Numbered from the stretch's first letter, positions 35,387 to 44,385 are shown. The stretch is DNA of 64,000 nucleotides from Nitrospira sp. (GCA_024760505.1 CP058931.1:1312001-1376000), one strand, 5' to 3'. The notes: generated by a model from the sequence alone, not told the origin. Numbers and translations are program-made.

Positions 35387-35986
35387 AATGCTCACGTTGA
35401 GATAGGTCTAACAAGACAGAGGGATTGTCATAGGACTTTACGGGCATTTTTGTTGCTCCCCTATTGAGGTCCAACATTGCGCCGAATTCCGGTAAGATCT
35501 TTTTCACCGGTGGAAGAAAGGTATGTCTTGAGTGCTGGCAGGGTGTTGAAAAAGTCCGCCAGCGACGTTCTCTGCCTCGCCTGGCCCCCTTCGCCGAAGG
35601 AGCTACGAAGGCTGAAAGCGACTTCGCGTCTACGCGCTGAAGGACGCTTCGACGCGCAAGCGTGCAGGCAGGTCCCCCCTTGGCCGTGCTCACGTACTTC
35701 TCTGTACCCTCTTGCCCGTCCAAGCGGCTGCGGTCTTTCCTTCGAGAGGCCTTAGGGCAAGACTGGACGGGCATTTTTGAACATCCTGCTTTGCCCATGG
35801 AAGATCTGAATTTTTTTTATCCCGATAAGCCTCGGAAGAATTTTTGAGTTTTTCAACAGCTTGCTAGGAGCCTTTTTCAAAACAGAGGTTGCCAGGGGAT
35901 TGTTTTTCCTACTATCACACTAGGTACGAGAACCGGTTTCAACTCACCCCACACTCTCTGAAACAAATTTGCCAGGCTCTCCCCCC
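35387..35986. other. intergenic, mostly a composite dispersed repeat
   Basis: Most of this stretch is the repeat at 35544-35858. The frames inside it are repeat-derived and not genes. Confidence 0.5.
35544..35858. repeat. composite dispersed repeat bounded by TGTTGAAAAA / TTTTTCAACA
   Basis: The unit starts TGTTGAAAAAGTCCGCC (35544) and an inverted copy of its end, TTTTTCAACA, lies at 35849-35858. A typical unit end, GGGCATTTTTGAACATCC, is at 35769-35786. Inside is a second palindromic segment around TTCGCCGAAGGAGCTACGAAGG (35588-35610) and other short inverted repeats. A related copy sits at 36657-36775. It looks like a non-autonomous MITE-like element with another repeat nested in it. Confidence 0.65.
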
Positions 35987-36649
35987 ATGGATGCGTTGTA
36001 TTACCCCTTTCATTTGTGCCACGAACAGACGCTTCATCGGATTTTGAAGGATTATTCCCCTGTCCACTTTCTGGATTTTATGGCTTTGCAATTCACCCCA
36101 TTCATGGGGGCAACAGGGTTTCCAGACCGGATGGGAGATTATTATCCGGACCTATTAGAGAGCGGTAGAATCATTCAAGGGCATGATGTCAGTGGGCCGC
36201 TGAGTCCGACGATGGTTACGGCGGTCAATCAGGATCTCGCCGATCCTCTTTGGCGATCGATTTTTCATGAGGCCTTGAAGGATGATCGACGGTTTCAGCG
36301 AGGGTTAGTGGCGTTCTCTCAGGATAGCCAGGGCCGAAGTTCCGTCCCGACAGACGTTTCGCTTTTGGCGGCCTTCCAACAGCCGGAAAGAGAGTTCGCG
36401 TCTTATACCGTCGAAACCCTTCAAGTCATGAGCCGAAGGCGGTTGGCTGAACAGGAGAACCTGACATTTGAGTATGGATTTGGATTGATTAAAACATCTG
36501 CGGCTCTGGTCTACAGTATTCAGCTCTGCCGACACCTGGGCCTTGTTGCCGTCACCGATTCGCCTGCGCATCATCAGCTGCTGAGAAGGACATGTCTGCG
36601 GGACAATGTGGAGTTAAGCTATGCCTGTGTGAAACGGGAAGGGTACTAG
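35987..36649 (+). CDS. conserved-looking protein of unknown function
   Basis: A 220-residue soluble protein; the ATG at 35987 is preferred to a TTG six codons upstream. It has no signal peptide or membrane segment. Parts such as YYPFHLCHEQTLHRIL, HFLDFMALQFTPFMGATGF, FPDRMGDYYPDLLESGRI and GHDVSGPL look conserved and resemble hypothetical proteins I associate with Nitrospira genomes, but no domain or catalytic motif is recognised. The gene is bracketed by two copies of the TGTTGAAAAA dispersed repeat, the second starting 8 bases after the stop. Confidence 0.72.
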   Translation: MDALYYPFHLCHEQTLHRILKDYSPVHFLDFMALQFTPFMGATGFPDRMGDYYPDLLESGRIIQGHDVSGPLSPTMVTAVNQDLADPLWRSIFHEALKDDRRFQRGLVAFSQDSQGRSSVPTDVSLLAAFQQPEREFASYTVETLQVMSRRRLAEQENLTFEYGFGLIKTSAALVYSIQLCRHLGLVAVTDSPAHHQLLRRTCLRDNVELSYACVKREGY

Positions 36650-36656
36650 ATTGGAC

Positions 36657-36775
36657 TGTTGAAAAAGTCCACCCGCGGCGTTCTCATTACTCGAAGGGCT
36701 CAACGTACCCTCCCCCGGTACGTCTCGCCCTCCTCGCGGCTTGCGGCCTTGCCGGACGGCCTTTTTGAACAATCC
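36657..36775. repeat. dispersed repeat, simple copy (TGTTGAAAAAG...CTTTTTGAACA)
   Basis: A 119-base unit with imperfect terminal inverted repeats (TGTTGAAAAAGTCC and CTTTTTGAACAATCC), including GCGGCGTTCTC, an ACGTACC...GGTACGT hairpin and GCGGCCTTGCCGGACGGCC. It shares its ends with the composite copy at 35544-35858. Confidence 0.7.
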
Positions 36776-36835
36776 ATGAATCTTTGCGGAGCCGGGCCAT
36801 GGATATCTTAAACCCCTGTGGGCACAAATCTCTTG

Positions 36836-37759
36836 TTAACGGGGTTCCTCATCGCGGATTCGTAGAAAAACCGGAAAGCGAGGGATGCCGTTTCCGGTCA
36901 ATCCCTGGTGACGAAACGTGACCCGGCTTTGTAACGGTGGGGGGCGACGTCGCTGCTCATGACTGAGCCCGCTTCCGATGAAGAAGATGATCCCATTATC
37001 CGTTCGCACCTTGAGTGAACCAATCAGACCGGCAAACTGACCTTTGCCTGGTCGATACCCGATTACTGTGGCCTCGGCATCAGTGAATAATTTTAACTTC
37101 AGCAAATCCTGACTACGGCCACTGGCATATAACGCGGTGTCCCTGTGCAGCATCAACCCCTCACCGCCTTCATCGATCACCCTGTGCAACCATTTCAATA
37201 AGTCTTCTTCGCTCCCCACCCGCTGTTGTGCAATGATCCCAAAATAGGGAGAGGCGCTTTCGGTCTTCAGGCCATTCATCGCGATCACCCGTTGGGCAAA
37301 TGTTCCGCCATGTGCCGGGAGATCAAAGATCATGAAGCGCACATGTCCCCACCCATCATGGGGGTGTTGTGTCCGGACCATGGACGATACCTCTTCATAT
37401 CGGCCTCGCCCCATCCATAACTCTCCATCCAAAGGCATGGCTGGAAATCCTGTGATAAACCATTCCGGTGCCGCAAACACCTTGCCTCCTCGCGAAATCA
37501 AATGTGTCCCATCCCAACGAGCGCGGACGCCGTCAAGTTTTTCGCTGACCCGGTATTGGCTGAGATCAAGACCCTGCCGATAGACGTCAGCCAACATCAG
37601 CTCGGGGATCGCGCTGCCTTCTCCGGCAGAGAAGGGAAGAAGAATGATGAGGAGAATAACCGGAAGCAGGCAGTTCTGAAGCCTGCGGCCCGAATCCGAC
37701 AGGTCGATACGATCAGGCGTCAAATGTGGCGGGGATAATCCAGGAAAAGGGTAGTCCAC
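36836..37759 (-). CDS. exported ATP-dependent DNA ligase (minimal LigE type)
   Basis: A 307-residue ligase. Catalytic Lys74 lies in SEKLDGVRARWDG (motif I, KxDG-x-R), motif III/IIIa follow as FMIFDLP, motif IV is EGGEGLMLH and motif V LLKLKLF; a small OB-fold domain closes the protein. It seals nicks after forming a Lys-AMP. The GTG at 37759 has GGAGGAG upstream and is chosen over an ATG at 37810 that overlaps the preceding gene. A hydrophobic segment (LLPVILLIILLPFSAGEGSA) after 30 residues suggests export, as known for Lig E enzymes. It follows the aldo/keto reductase by 31 bases, probably cotranscribed. Confidence 0.85.
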   Translation of the reverse strand: MDYPFPGLSPPHLTPDRIDLSDSGRRLQNCLLPVILLIILLPFSAGEGSAIPELMLADVYRQGLDLSQYRVSEKLDGVRARWDGTHLISRGGKVFAAPEWFITGFPAMPLDGELWMGRGRYEEVSSMVRTQHPHDGWGHVRFMIFDLPAHGGTFAQRVIAMNGLKTESASPYFGIIAQQRVGSEEDLLKWLHRVIDEGGEGLMLHRDTALYASGRSQDLLKLKLFTDAEATVIGYRPGKGQFAGLIGSLKVRTDNGIIFFIGSGLSHEQRRRPPPLQSRVTFRHQGLTGNGIPRFPVFLRIRDEEPR

Positions 37760-37790
37760 ATTATCTCCTCCTCGGGAAGGAGTGGTCTGG

Positions 37791-38630
37791 TCAATCGGCA
37801 ATGGTGTCAAGAAGTTCGATTTCTTCAGGCAATAATGCCAATTGTTCGGCCTGGAGATCGTCTTTCATATGTTGTTGGCTGGTCGTTCCGGTCAACGGGA
37901 GCATGCCGATCTGCATGGCAAAGCGAAAGACCACTTGGGCCGGACTCGTCCCCAACCGTTTGGCGATAGCCCGTATGTCGGGATCGCCTACCACGTCCCT
38001 GTTGGCCGTAAGGAGTGAAAAGCCCTGGTAAATGATGCCATGAGCCTGGCAAATCCCCCTCACTTCTCTATCCCATCCATGGGAGGCGTAACACCGGTTC
38101 TGCACGACCATGGGTTTGATACTCGCTTCCGCACAGAGTTGGGTGAGCTGTCCGGCCGTGACATTGCTGATGCCAATCATTTTAGTCTTTCCGGATTGAT
38201 AGAGCTCCTCCATGGCCGCCCACACTTCCCGGTCCGATTCTCCCAATCCGAATCGTGAATAGGGTCCGTGTAAGACATATGAGTCCACATAATCGGTGTG
38301 GAGGTGGGTCAACGAGCTGGCAAAAGATTGCTGCACCTGAGTGGTGAGATCGGCTGAGGCATCATAGGGCGTACGATGGTCCTGTCCGTTCACCGGCGTA
38401 AATTTCGTTTGCAAGAACAGGGCCTCCCGCTTCACTCCTTGCTTGTCCAGGGCCAGCAGAGCTTCACCCACCAGGTCTTCCCGGTAATGAATGAGCTGGT
38501 TGGCCGTGTCGATGGCAGTGAACCCCGAAGCCACCGCCAATTGCACCAGATGGGTCGTGGCGCCTTCTTTCCACGCCGTGCCATACATCAACGAGGGAAG
38601 GGGGACATTATTATGTGCGGTCAATGTCAT
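37791..38630 (-). CDS. aldo/keto reductase
   Basis: A 279-residue NADPH-dependent oxidoreductase of the aldo/keto reductase superfamily (TIM barrel). The catalytic tetrad is visible: Asp in FTAIDTANQ, Tyr in IHYREDLVG, Lys in LQTKFTP and His in SYVLHGPY. The C-terminal cofactor part ends GTTSQQHMKDDL. Substrates are carbonyl compounds, not predictable here. It is the first of two genes, with the ligase behind it. Confidence 0.9.
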   Translation of the reverse strand: MTLTAHNNVPLPSLMYGTAWKEGATTHLVQLAVASGFTAIDTANQLIHYREDLVGEALLALDKQGVKREALFLQTKFTPVNGQDHRTPYDASADLTTQVQQSFASSLTHLHTDYVDSYVLHGPYSRFGLGESDREVWAAMEELYQSGKTKMIGISNVTAGQLTQLCAEASIKPMVVQNRCYASHGWDREVRGICQAHGIIYQGFSLLTANRDVVGDPDIRAIAKRLGTSPAQVVFRFAMQIGMLPLTGTTSQQHMKDDLQAEQLALLPEEIELLDTIAD

Positions 38631-39272
38631 AACGATTCCTCCAGATTTAACTCAGAATTTATGGTTCTTGCCTTACAGCTTGACGATTTGTATCGGAAAT
38701 CCATCTTGGGGTTTCCTCGTAAACAATCGCTAGTAGGGGAAAACCACGCACTAGTGTTCACAACTCTCGTGTCAATCTGATGTTCAGTGATGCCGGGTTT
38801 CGCCCCGGCAGGCGAGGCCCTTTTGTTTCGGCAAAAGGCCCCAAAACCAGTGACGCCCCGTCTGTCCTCATGGGAAGGCCCGGACGCCAACCTGAGGAGG
38901 GCGGACCAACTCGCTCCGCTCATACAAGGCCCGCCAACGGATGAGAGCGTCCCGCCCTTGAGCCAGACGGCAGGCGTCGGATCGTGGGAAACGAACCTTT
39001 CAGAGATAAACTTGAACGAGCGAGGAACCATATATGCTGTATGATTCGATTTACGCACGTACCTGCTTTGGATTCACCTTGTCCAGTCGCAATAATAAGT
39101 GCCGCTTGAAATTTTGGCCCATATTCTAACTTCTTCTCTGGTAATTTTCAGGCATCAGGACGGTATTATGAAAAATGGAGAGGAAGCAGGATTTGTAACC
39201 GTTGGGAGTCTCGGATTGGCTACCGCAGCAGAAAAATTTCTTCAAGACGTACTAAAAATGCCGGCCGGCATT
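38631..39272. other. intergenic with a GC-rich dispersed repeat
   Basis: The centre (38791-38980) is a dispersed repeat listed separately. The rest holds no recognised gene. Confidence 0.45.
38791..38980. repeat. GC-rich dispersed repeat (CCCCGGCAGGCGAGG...GACGCCCCGTCTG type)
   Basis: The segment TTTCGCCCCGGCAGGCGAGG, TTTTGTTTCGGCAAAAGG, CAGTGACGCCCCGTCTG and GGAGGGCGGACCAACTCGC is a pattern I recognise from intergenic repeats of many bacteria. It creates a spurious 85-codon open frame. Confidence 0.6.
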
Positions 39273-40214
39273 CTACAGATGTTCCCGGCCATGGGGAGAG
39301 CGAAGATCCTGATCGGGGCCGAGGGGAACGATACCCGTGGGGTTAATGTCATCGTGAGTGATGTAGTAATGCCGTTTGATGTGATCCATATTCACGGTGT
39401 CCGCCACGTCATCGTATTGATAGAGATCTTTGAGATAGCCAAACAAATTGGGATAATCCACAATGCGCCGGATATTGCATTTAAAATGGCCTTGATACAC
39501 CGCGTCAAATCTGATGAGCGTCACGAACAACCGCCAGTCTGTCTCCATCGGGCTCCTGCCAAAGAGATACCGTCGTATGGTTAAGCGGGACTCCAGCCTA
39601 TCCAGCATGTCAAACAGGTGCCGGACTGCGTGGTCATAAGCCCGTTGGGACGTCGCAAACCCTGCGCGGTAGACCCCATCATTGACCTGTTCATAAATAT
39701 CGTTATTCAGTTGGTCAATCTCCTGCCGGAGATCAACCGGATAAAGGTCTAACGTACTGACTGTGAATTGATTAAAGGCCGAATTGAACATCCGCATGAT
39801 GTCGTCATCGGAATTACTCACAATACGCCGGGTTTCACGATCCCACAACACGGGAACGGTCACGCGTCCGCGATAGGCCGGATCGGTCGCACGATAAGCC
39901 TCACTCAGAAACTGAAACCCATTGATAGGATCGGTCGAATGTCCAGGGCCGTCTCGAAAGGCCCAACCCCGCTCATCCCGGATAGGATCAACCACCGTCA
40001 TGCCAATCACGTCCTCCAATCGCTTGAGCTTTCGCATAATAATTGTGCGGTGCGCCCACGGACATGCCCAAGAGACATACAGATGATACCGCTCACGCGC
40101 CGCAGGAAATCCTGAACTCCCATCATCAGTCACCCATTCCCGGAATGCATCACCTTGCCGTGTAAAAGCGCCTTCACTTGATTGTTCGTCAGGAAATTGC
40201 GGTTTTTTGTTCAT
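39273..40214 (-). CDS. glutathionyl-hydroquinone reductase-like GST (YqjG/EcmB family)
   Basis: A 313-residue enzyme of the Xi-class glutathione transferase family. The catalytic motif SWACPWAHRT (Cys about residue 55) and the downstream thioredoxin-fold and helical domains (SNSDDDIMRMFNSAF, YLFGRSPMETDWRLF) are typical. It reduces glutathionyl-hydroquinones with glutathione. The ATG at 40214 has GAGG nine bases upstream; a longer open frame to 40406 is not supported. The length matches the family. Confidence 0.9.
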   Translation of the reverse strand: MNKKPQFPDEQSSEGAFTRQGDAFREWVTDDGSSGFPAARERYHLYVSWACPWAHRTIIMRKLKRLEDVIGMTVVDPIRDERGWAFRDGPGHSTDPINGFQFLSEAYRATDPAYRGRVTVPVLWDRETRRIVSNSDDDIMRMFNSAFNQFTVSTLDLYPVDLRQEIDQLNNDIYEQVNDGVYRAGFATSQRAYDHAVRHLFDMLDRLESRLTIRRYLFGRSPMETDWRLFVTLIRFDAVYQGHFKCNIRRIVDYPNLFGYLKDLYQYDDVADTVNMDHIKRHYYITHDDINPTGIVPLGPDQDLRSPHGREHL

Positions 40215-40670
40215 CGGATCCTCAATGACTTCATCATGATTCTTAAGATGCCTCAGCGGGCGTGGTTTTCTCTTCTTGATGGCTTCCCGGGAGCAATAAC
40301 TTCGGTGCGCAAAATTTCTCCCCACTCTATCATGGGTGGCAATGGCATTCCTCTCATCGAGAGTGGACCTAGGACCTGCCAGAATCGATTCAACAGGACT
40401 TTGCACGATTTAAAATTTGAAAAACATGCAATTTGATGAGAAGAAGGCTAGAGTTTATGGCACACCATAAACTAATTCAGGCGATTTTTCGCTAGAAGAT
40501 CGGCATGAGAAGTACTTTGATTTCGTTATGGATGACCCTGCCAATAGGTGGTGGGGGCCTGCTAAGGCCGGGCAGTTAAGTTTGGGGTCGCATCTTTTCG
40601 GCACCAGGTACCATCATCAACCTACTGGAGAATTGGTGCTTTCTGAGAATATGGGGCGTTGGCGGGCATG
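40215..40670. other. intergenic, with a perfect hairpin
   Basis: No gene is recognised. A 9-base inverted repeat lies at 40452-40473. Confidence 0.4.
40452..40473. repeat. perfect 9-base inverted repeat
   Basis: AGTTTATGG-CACA-CCATAAACT forms a compact stem-loop between the reductase gene and a gene remnant. It could be an operator or a weak terminator; no T-run is adjacent. Confidence 0.4.
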
Positions 40671-40970
40671 TCAGGATAATTGATAGGTGAATTCCGGCCA
40701 TGTGGCCTCACCGTGGATGGCTCCTGATTCGGTTATCTCGATTTCCATGCTGGACTGAAATCTGGTGGGGCCGGACATCTCGGGGAATCTGCCGTTTCCC
40801 CGCATCCAGGTGAATTCTCCATTGCATGTCTCCGCCAGGCTCTTGAGGACCACCGGGAATGAATTACTGCGTGTGCGTCTGGAAGCTTCATCGTGCACGT
40901 TCCAAATGAATCCCGGGCTTTGGTCCTGGGATCGATATTCATCGGCACCTGGCCACGGATCTGTGCCCGA
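40671..40970 (-). pseudogene. possible gene remnant lacking a start
   Basis: The frame is open for 99 residues after an in-frame TAA at 40973-40971 and reads like protein (DPWPGADEYRSQDQSPGF, SFPVVLKSLAETCNGEFTW, GAIHGEATWPEFTYQLS), but the first start codon is a GTG at 40898. The 5' part seems lost. No family is recognised. Confidence 0.3.
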
Positions 40971-41022
40971 TTAAAGAGCCCTGGCTATTCCTTCAAAGGA
41001 GGGCGCTCTTCAAGAATGCCCT

Positions 41023-41187
41023 TTACCTCTCCATGGAAAAATTTCCGGTAGGTTTCCATTTGAACATATTACCTTTGCCCGACCAATGAGCAATCATCTC
41101 CCCTCCGACAATAGTCGCACTCCAGCCCGATTCAACGAATCTGAGGAACACGAGCAGGCCTACACAGCCAAATTTCAATAATGTCAT
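41023..41187 (-). CDS. possible small secreted protein
   Basis: A 54-residue frame with a signal-like start (LLKFGCVGLLVFLRFVESGWSA) and a short Trp/Gly/Lys-rich rest. No ribosome binding site is seen. It may be the 5' part of the gene whose remnant lies just downstream, but the frames do not join simply. Confidence 0.28.
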   Translation of the reverse strand: MTLLKFGCVGLLVFLRFVESGWSATIVGGEMIAHWSGKGNMFKWKPTGNFSMER

Positions 41188-41533
41188 TCTTAATTTAAAA
41201 CCTGTTTTCTGTCTGAGCGTGGCAGACCAGATTGCTGAATTTAACGGTTTCGGAGGGGAGAATGTGCTATCAAATTTAATGGGGAATGTTTCCATATTCA
41301 ACTCCCGATGGGAAGGCATCCAGAGCTGGTTTTCGGTTTGGGGGTTTTACCAAGCCCCCGGCGGGAAATATTGTGCTCTTCAAATCCTGAAGGCAATGGT
41401 TGTGGTAATGAGGGCGATAGTGTAGAGGTAAAGCCCCCCGACAGGCCAAGGGGCTTCACGATCAAATTCTTTGAGGAAGCAGTCTCACCTTCGTGAGTTT
41501 CGATCTCCTATCATGAGTTTTAAATCACTTCGT
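41188..41533. other. intergenic, holds a terminator-like hairpin
   Basis: No gene is supported in these 346 bases. The hairpin at 41431-41456 lies on the downstream side of the metzincin-like gene. Confidence 0.4.
41431..41456 (-). terminator. hairpin downstream of the metzincin-like gene
   Basis: AAGCCCC (41431-41437) pairs with GGGGCTT (41450-41456). On the minus strand it is followed by TTTA only, so termination would be weak. Confidence 0.45.
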
Positions 41534-42244
41534 TTAGCGAAGGCCCTTGAGTTTCCGGTAATTCGTCTCGCCGTCTTTGGTCATGTACATTCTGCGTTGT
41601 TTGGCGGCACGTTCCTTTTGGCAATCATTCAGAAATGTTGTGTCAGAATCCTTTCGCTTGTAGTCCATGAGATTAATGCGCTTGCCCGTTCGAGTGCCAC
41701 CTTTTCCGCTTTCTCCCTTGGGGTAACCCCGATTGCAATTTTTCTTTAAGCCCACATAGGCCTCAAATGTATGCTTCAGCGACAGGAAGTGCCCAAGTTC
41801 ATGACTGAAGGTGCTCTTCAAGGCCCCGATATCCATGATAATTCCATGTTTTCGTCCAAACGGTACCACACAATGAGGGAAATACGAATGTCCCGCAAAT
41901 GACTTGTTGTCCTTCGTGATCTTGGCGGAATCGACAACCAGGACTTGAAGGCAGCCTTCAGTTTTTGATTTTCCCACGATATTATCGAACTTATCATCCA
42001 TGAATTTTCTGAGTTCTCGCCCGTTGGTAAAGGACAGGTTATTCGACACACCCTTCACATTCCATTTCCATTCCGGATGGATCTTTAAGGCGGGCTTATC
42101 CTTGTAGCAACGCTCCGCATCTTTGATCCACTTGTTAATCGTGATTTCCGTTTGGCTTCGAGTGCTACCTTTGACGGCTGAGCTAAACCGGACGTTCAAA
42201 TGAAATGTGGTGTGTTCTTTTTTTTTGTTTGTGAATAAGCCCAT
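41534..42244 (-). CDS. metzincin-like zinc metalloprotease
   Basis: A 236-residue protein with the extended zinc motif HELGHFLSLKH (His148, Glu149, His152, His158), the spacing of metzincins with Ser instead of the usual Gly, followed by a plausible Met-turn NLMDY (Met193). The HTF after the motif resembles M43 (pappalysin/cytophagalysin) enzymes. There is no signal peptide; the protein is basic and Lys-rich at both ends. AAAGGA lies ten bases before the ATG. Its target is unknown, and it could act inside the cell or be exported by a dedicated route. Confidence 0.72.
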   Translation of the reverse strand: MGLFTNKKKEHTTFHLNVRFSSAVKGSTRSQTEITINKWIKDAERCYKDKPALKIHPEWKWNVKGVSNNLSFTNGRELRKFMDDKFDNIVGKSKTEGCLQVLVVDSAKITKDNKSFAGHSYFPHCVVPFGRKHGIIMDIGALKSTFSHELGHFLSLKHTFEAYVGLKKNCNRGYPKGESGKGGTRTGKRINLMDYKRKDSDTTFLNDCQKERAAKQRRMYMTKDGETNYRKLKGLR

Positions 42245-42713
42245 CCACCGATCCTTTCTTTGTGAGTCAGGGGCAAATGAGAGCCCGCAGGGAAACTATT
42301 GTCCCTGGATCTCACTTTTGGTTTATATTGTGTGCAACAGAATCGTCGCGGCCGAAACTTAGCTTATTGATCGGAAAAACTCCAGATTTTTCAAAATCTT
42401 TTCTAATATGTCTTTTGTAGCGGGCGTCATCTGCATGGCGTGAAAAGCGTATTTCCAATCATGCGATTGGGTAGAAAGAAATTGCATGGTTCATCCTATC
42501 TCTTCCCCTCATCAGAAATCGTCAATTCCGCTATCACCCTTCTATCGACCTCTTCGCTGATCACTTAAATTTTTCATGAAAGATAGATAGCGTCATGCCC
42601 ATTTTATCTGCTGAAAAATGCCAAGGGGCAAAAGTCCTCCAGAAGTTATTGTGAAGCTAGACTAGAGTGTGAATACCCACGGATCTTCAGGCCAGAGGAT
42701 GCCCCCGCCATTG
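42245..42713. other. gap between protease and IS1380-type element
   Basis: It contains the possible 42-codon gene at 42359-42487. The last 200 bases show no gene; if the IS is removed, the truncated membrane protein frame of 44385 could continue into it. Confidence 0.35.
42359..42487 (-). CDS. possible 42-residue protein
   Basis: A short frame starting at an ATG with AGGA seven bases upstream encodes MQFLSTQSHDWKYAFHAMQM, then a helical, charged tail (DILEKILKNLEFF). It lies 114 bases before the metzincin-like gene on the same strand. It resembles no family I know; composition and the ribosome binding site are the only support. Confidence 0.35.
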   Translation of the reverse strand: MQFLSTQSHDWKYAFHAMQMTPATKDILEKILKNLEFFRSIS

Positions 42714-44267
42714 ACCCGGATTCCGCAGTAGGGTTTTGATCAGGTAGCATGGGAGCCATCTTTCTTCCTCTGTTTTAAGGAGTTCCGATGGCACACTGCT
42801 CCTCGACGGCTTCACCGTTCTACCCTAAGATTCGCTTTGCCTTTACCAACCACCCCATCACCGTGTGGGCCGGAGCGATCTTGCTCCGGCTCTATTTCGA
42901 ACTCATCGGCCTGCGGGCGGTTCTCCAACGGACCCTGCTCCCCATGGCCAAACGATCGAATCATCAGATTCCCGTCTCGGATGTCCTGTTAGCCTGGTTC
43001 TACGGACTCGCCTTGGGAGCCGAACGCTTTGCGCACTTCACCCGCTATCGCCGCGACCCTTTACTCCCTCAACTGCTGGGCCTCCCCCGGTTTCCTTCCC
43101 CTGATACCCTCCGGCGCTTTTTTCTGGCTTTCAGCTATGCCCGGCTGACGACGGTGTCCGAAACCTTGATGCGTCAGAGTCTGGAACGCATGCCTCGTTT
43201 TCTGCTGGGGCACACCCTGGATCTGGACTCGACGGTTTTCTGTCGCTACGGGACTCAAGAAGGCAGTCAGATTGGCTACAATCCCCAGAAACGCGGGCGG
43301 CCGTCGCATCATCCGCTGATCGCCTTTCTGAGTGAAGCGCGTCGCCTGTTGTGGGCCACGCTCCGTGCAGGTCGGGCCGGTACGGCGAATGGCTGTGTGG
43401 AGTTGCTCACCCAGGCCCTCACGCTTCTTCCGCCCGGGCATCGCGTGGCCTTGGTGCGGGCCGATGCGGGCTTCTTTCTCACGCGCTTTCTGACCTTTCT
43501 GGAACACCAGGATCTGCCTTACATCATCATGGCCCGTCTGACCCCCGTCTTGCGCCGTGTGGTGCTCCATCGGCTGCCTGAAACAGCCTGGCGCCGTGTC
43601 AGCAAGGGCGTTGAGGTGGCCGAGTATACGGCGACCTTACCGAGTTGGGCCGGGCACAGTCGCCGGTTTGTCTGTCTCCGTCAAGCACTGCGGGAACGCC
43701 CGCACGCGGCGGGTCGGCGCCTCATCGACTGTCCGGGCTATACGTATCAGCTCATGGTGACGAGTGTGCCTTATGCCGCCGAAATCGTCTGTCGCATGTA
43801 TGCGGGCCGGGCCGACAGTGAAAACCGGATCAAAGAACTCAAAGAGGACCTCTCCCTGGATACCTTTTGTCTGCAGTCTTTTGATGCGACCGATGCCGCG
43901 TTTCGCTTGGGTTGTGTCGCCTATAATCTCCTGGCGGGATTTCGTGAGACGGTCTTACCGCGCTGTTGGGTGGAACGGCGCCTCCGGGCCGTGCGCGATT
44001 TCGTCTTCCTCGTCGGAGCCGATCTGATTCCGCAGGGACGGCGGCTTCAGATCCGGTTTGCTGTCCCGCGGGAAGAGCGAGAAGAGTTTCTAGTCCGCCT
44101 CCGTACCCTTTCGGCGGGATTGCCAATTGCGGCGCAATTGGAATGGACATTGACCGACGAAGAGTCGCCGTCTGAGTCCTCGCAGCCACGACCGTCGGGG
44201 GCTCATCCAGCTGGCATCCCAGTCGCTCAACCCCCACCCTAGGAAATTTCTATTGCTGAATCCGGGT
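42714..44267 (+). mobile_element. IS1380-type insertion sequence
   Basis: About 1554 bases bounded by imperfect 18-base inverted repeats, ACCCGGATTCCGCAGTAG (42714-42731) and the complement of ACCCGGATTCAGCAATAG (44250-44267), 16 of 18 identical. It holds one transposase gene. No target duplication is evident (ATTG left, TGAT right), so the exact borders or later changes are uncertain. It truncates a minus-strand membrane protein gene on its right. Confidence 0.8.
42788..44242 (+). CDS. IS1380-family transposase
   Basis: A 484-residue DDE transposase. Catalytic residues are in LDLDSTVFCRYG, ALVRADAGFF and YAGRADSENRIKELKEDL, the last being the IS1380 signature (Y-x2-R-x3-E-N-x-I-x-E-L-K). 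AAGGAG precedes the ATG. The frame is intact, and its codon use is clearly more GC-rich than that of neighbouring genes, which suggests recent acquisition. Confidence 0.93.
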   Translation: MAHCSSTASPFYPKIRFAFTNHPITVWAGAILLRLYFELIGLRAVLQRTLLPMAKRSNHQIPVSDVLLAWFYGLALGAERFAHFTRYRRDPLLPQLLGLPRFPSPDTLRRFFLAFSYARLTTVSETLMRQSLERMPRFLLGHTLDLDSTVFCRYGTQEGSQIGYNPQKRGRPSHHPLIAFLSEARRLLWATLRAGRAGTANGCVELLTQALTLLPPGHRVALVRADAGFFLTRFLTFLEHQDLPYIIMARLTPVLRRVVLHRLPETAWRRVSKGVEVAEYTATLPSWAGHSRRFVCLRQALRERPHAAGRRLIDCPGYTYQLMVTSVPYAAEIVCRMYAGRADSENRIKELKEDLSLDTFCLQSFDATDAAFRLGCVAYNLLAGFRETVLPRCWVERRLRAVRDFVFLVGADLIPQGRRLQIRFAVPREEREEFLVRLRTLSAGLPIAAQLEWTLTDEESPSESSQPRPSGAHPAGIPVAQPPP

Positions 44268-44385
44268 TGATGCCAAGAAGACCGGCCAAAAAGGTAATGA
44301 AAGGAAAAATCCCGGCTAAGATGGAGAGAATATATATGGGTTTCTTTATCAACTCGGATAATCTACCAGTCGGTTCCTCCTGCAT
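44239..44385 (-). pseudogene. small membrane protein truncated by the IS1380-type element
   Basis: Starting at an ATG with AAGGGAG upstream, the frame encodes a polar N-terminus (QEEPTGRLSELIKK) and one hydrophobic helix (PIYILSILAGIFPFITFLAG), then enters the element's end and stops after the artificial tail PDSAIEIS. The original 3' part is lost or displaced to the other side of the element. Family unknown. Confidence 0.5.

Noticed and set aside
38787..39044. 85-codon plus-strand frame as a gene
   Set aside because: It lies on a GC-rich dispersed repeat that gives the same spurious frame in many genomes.
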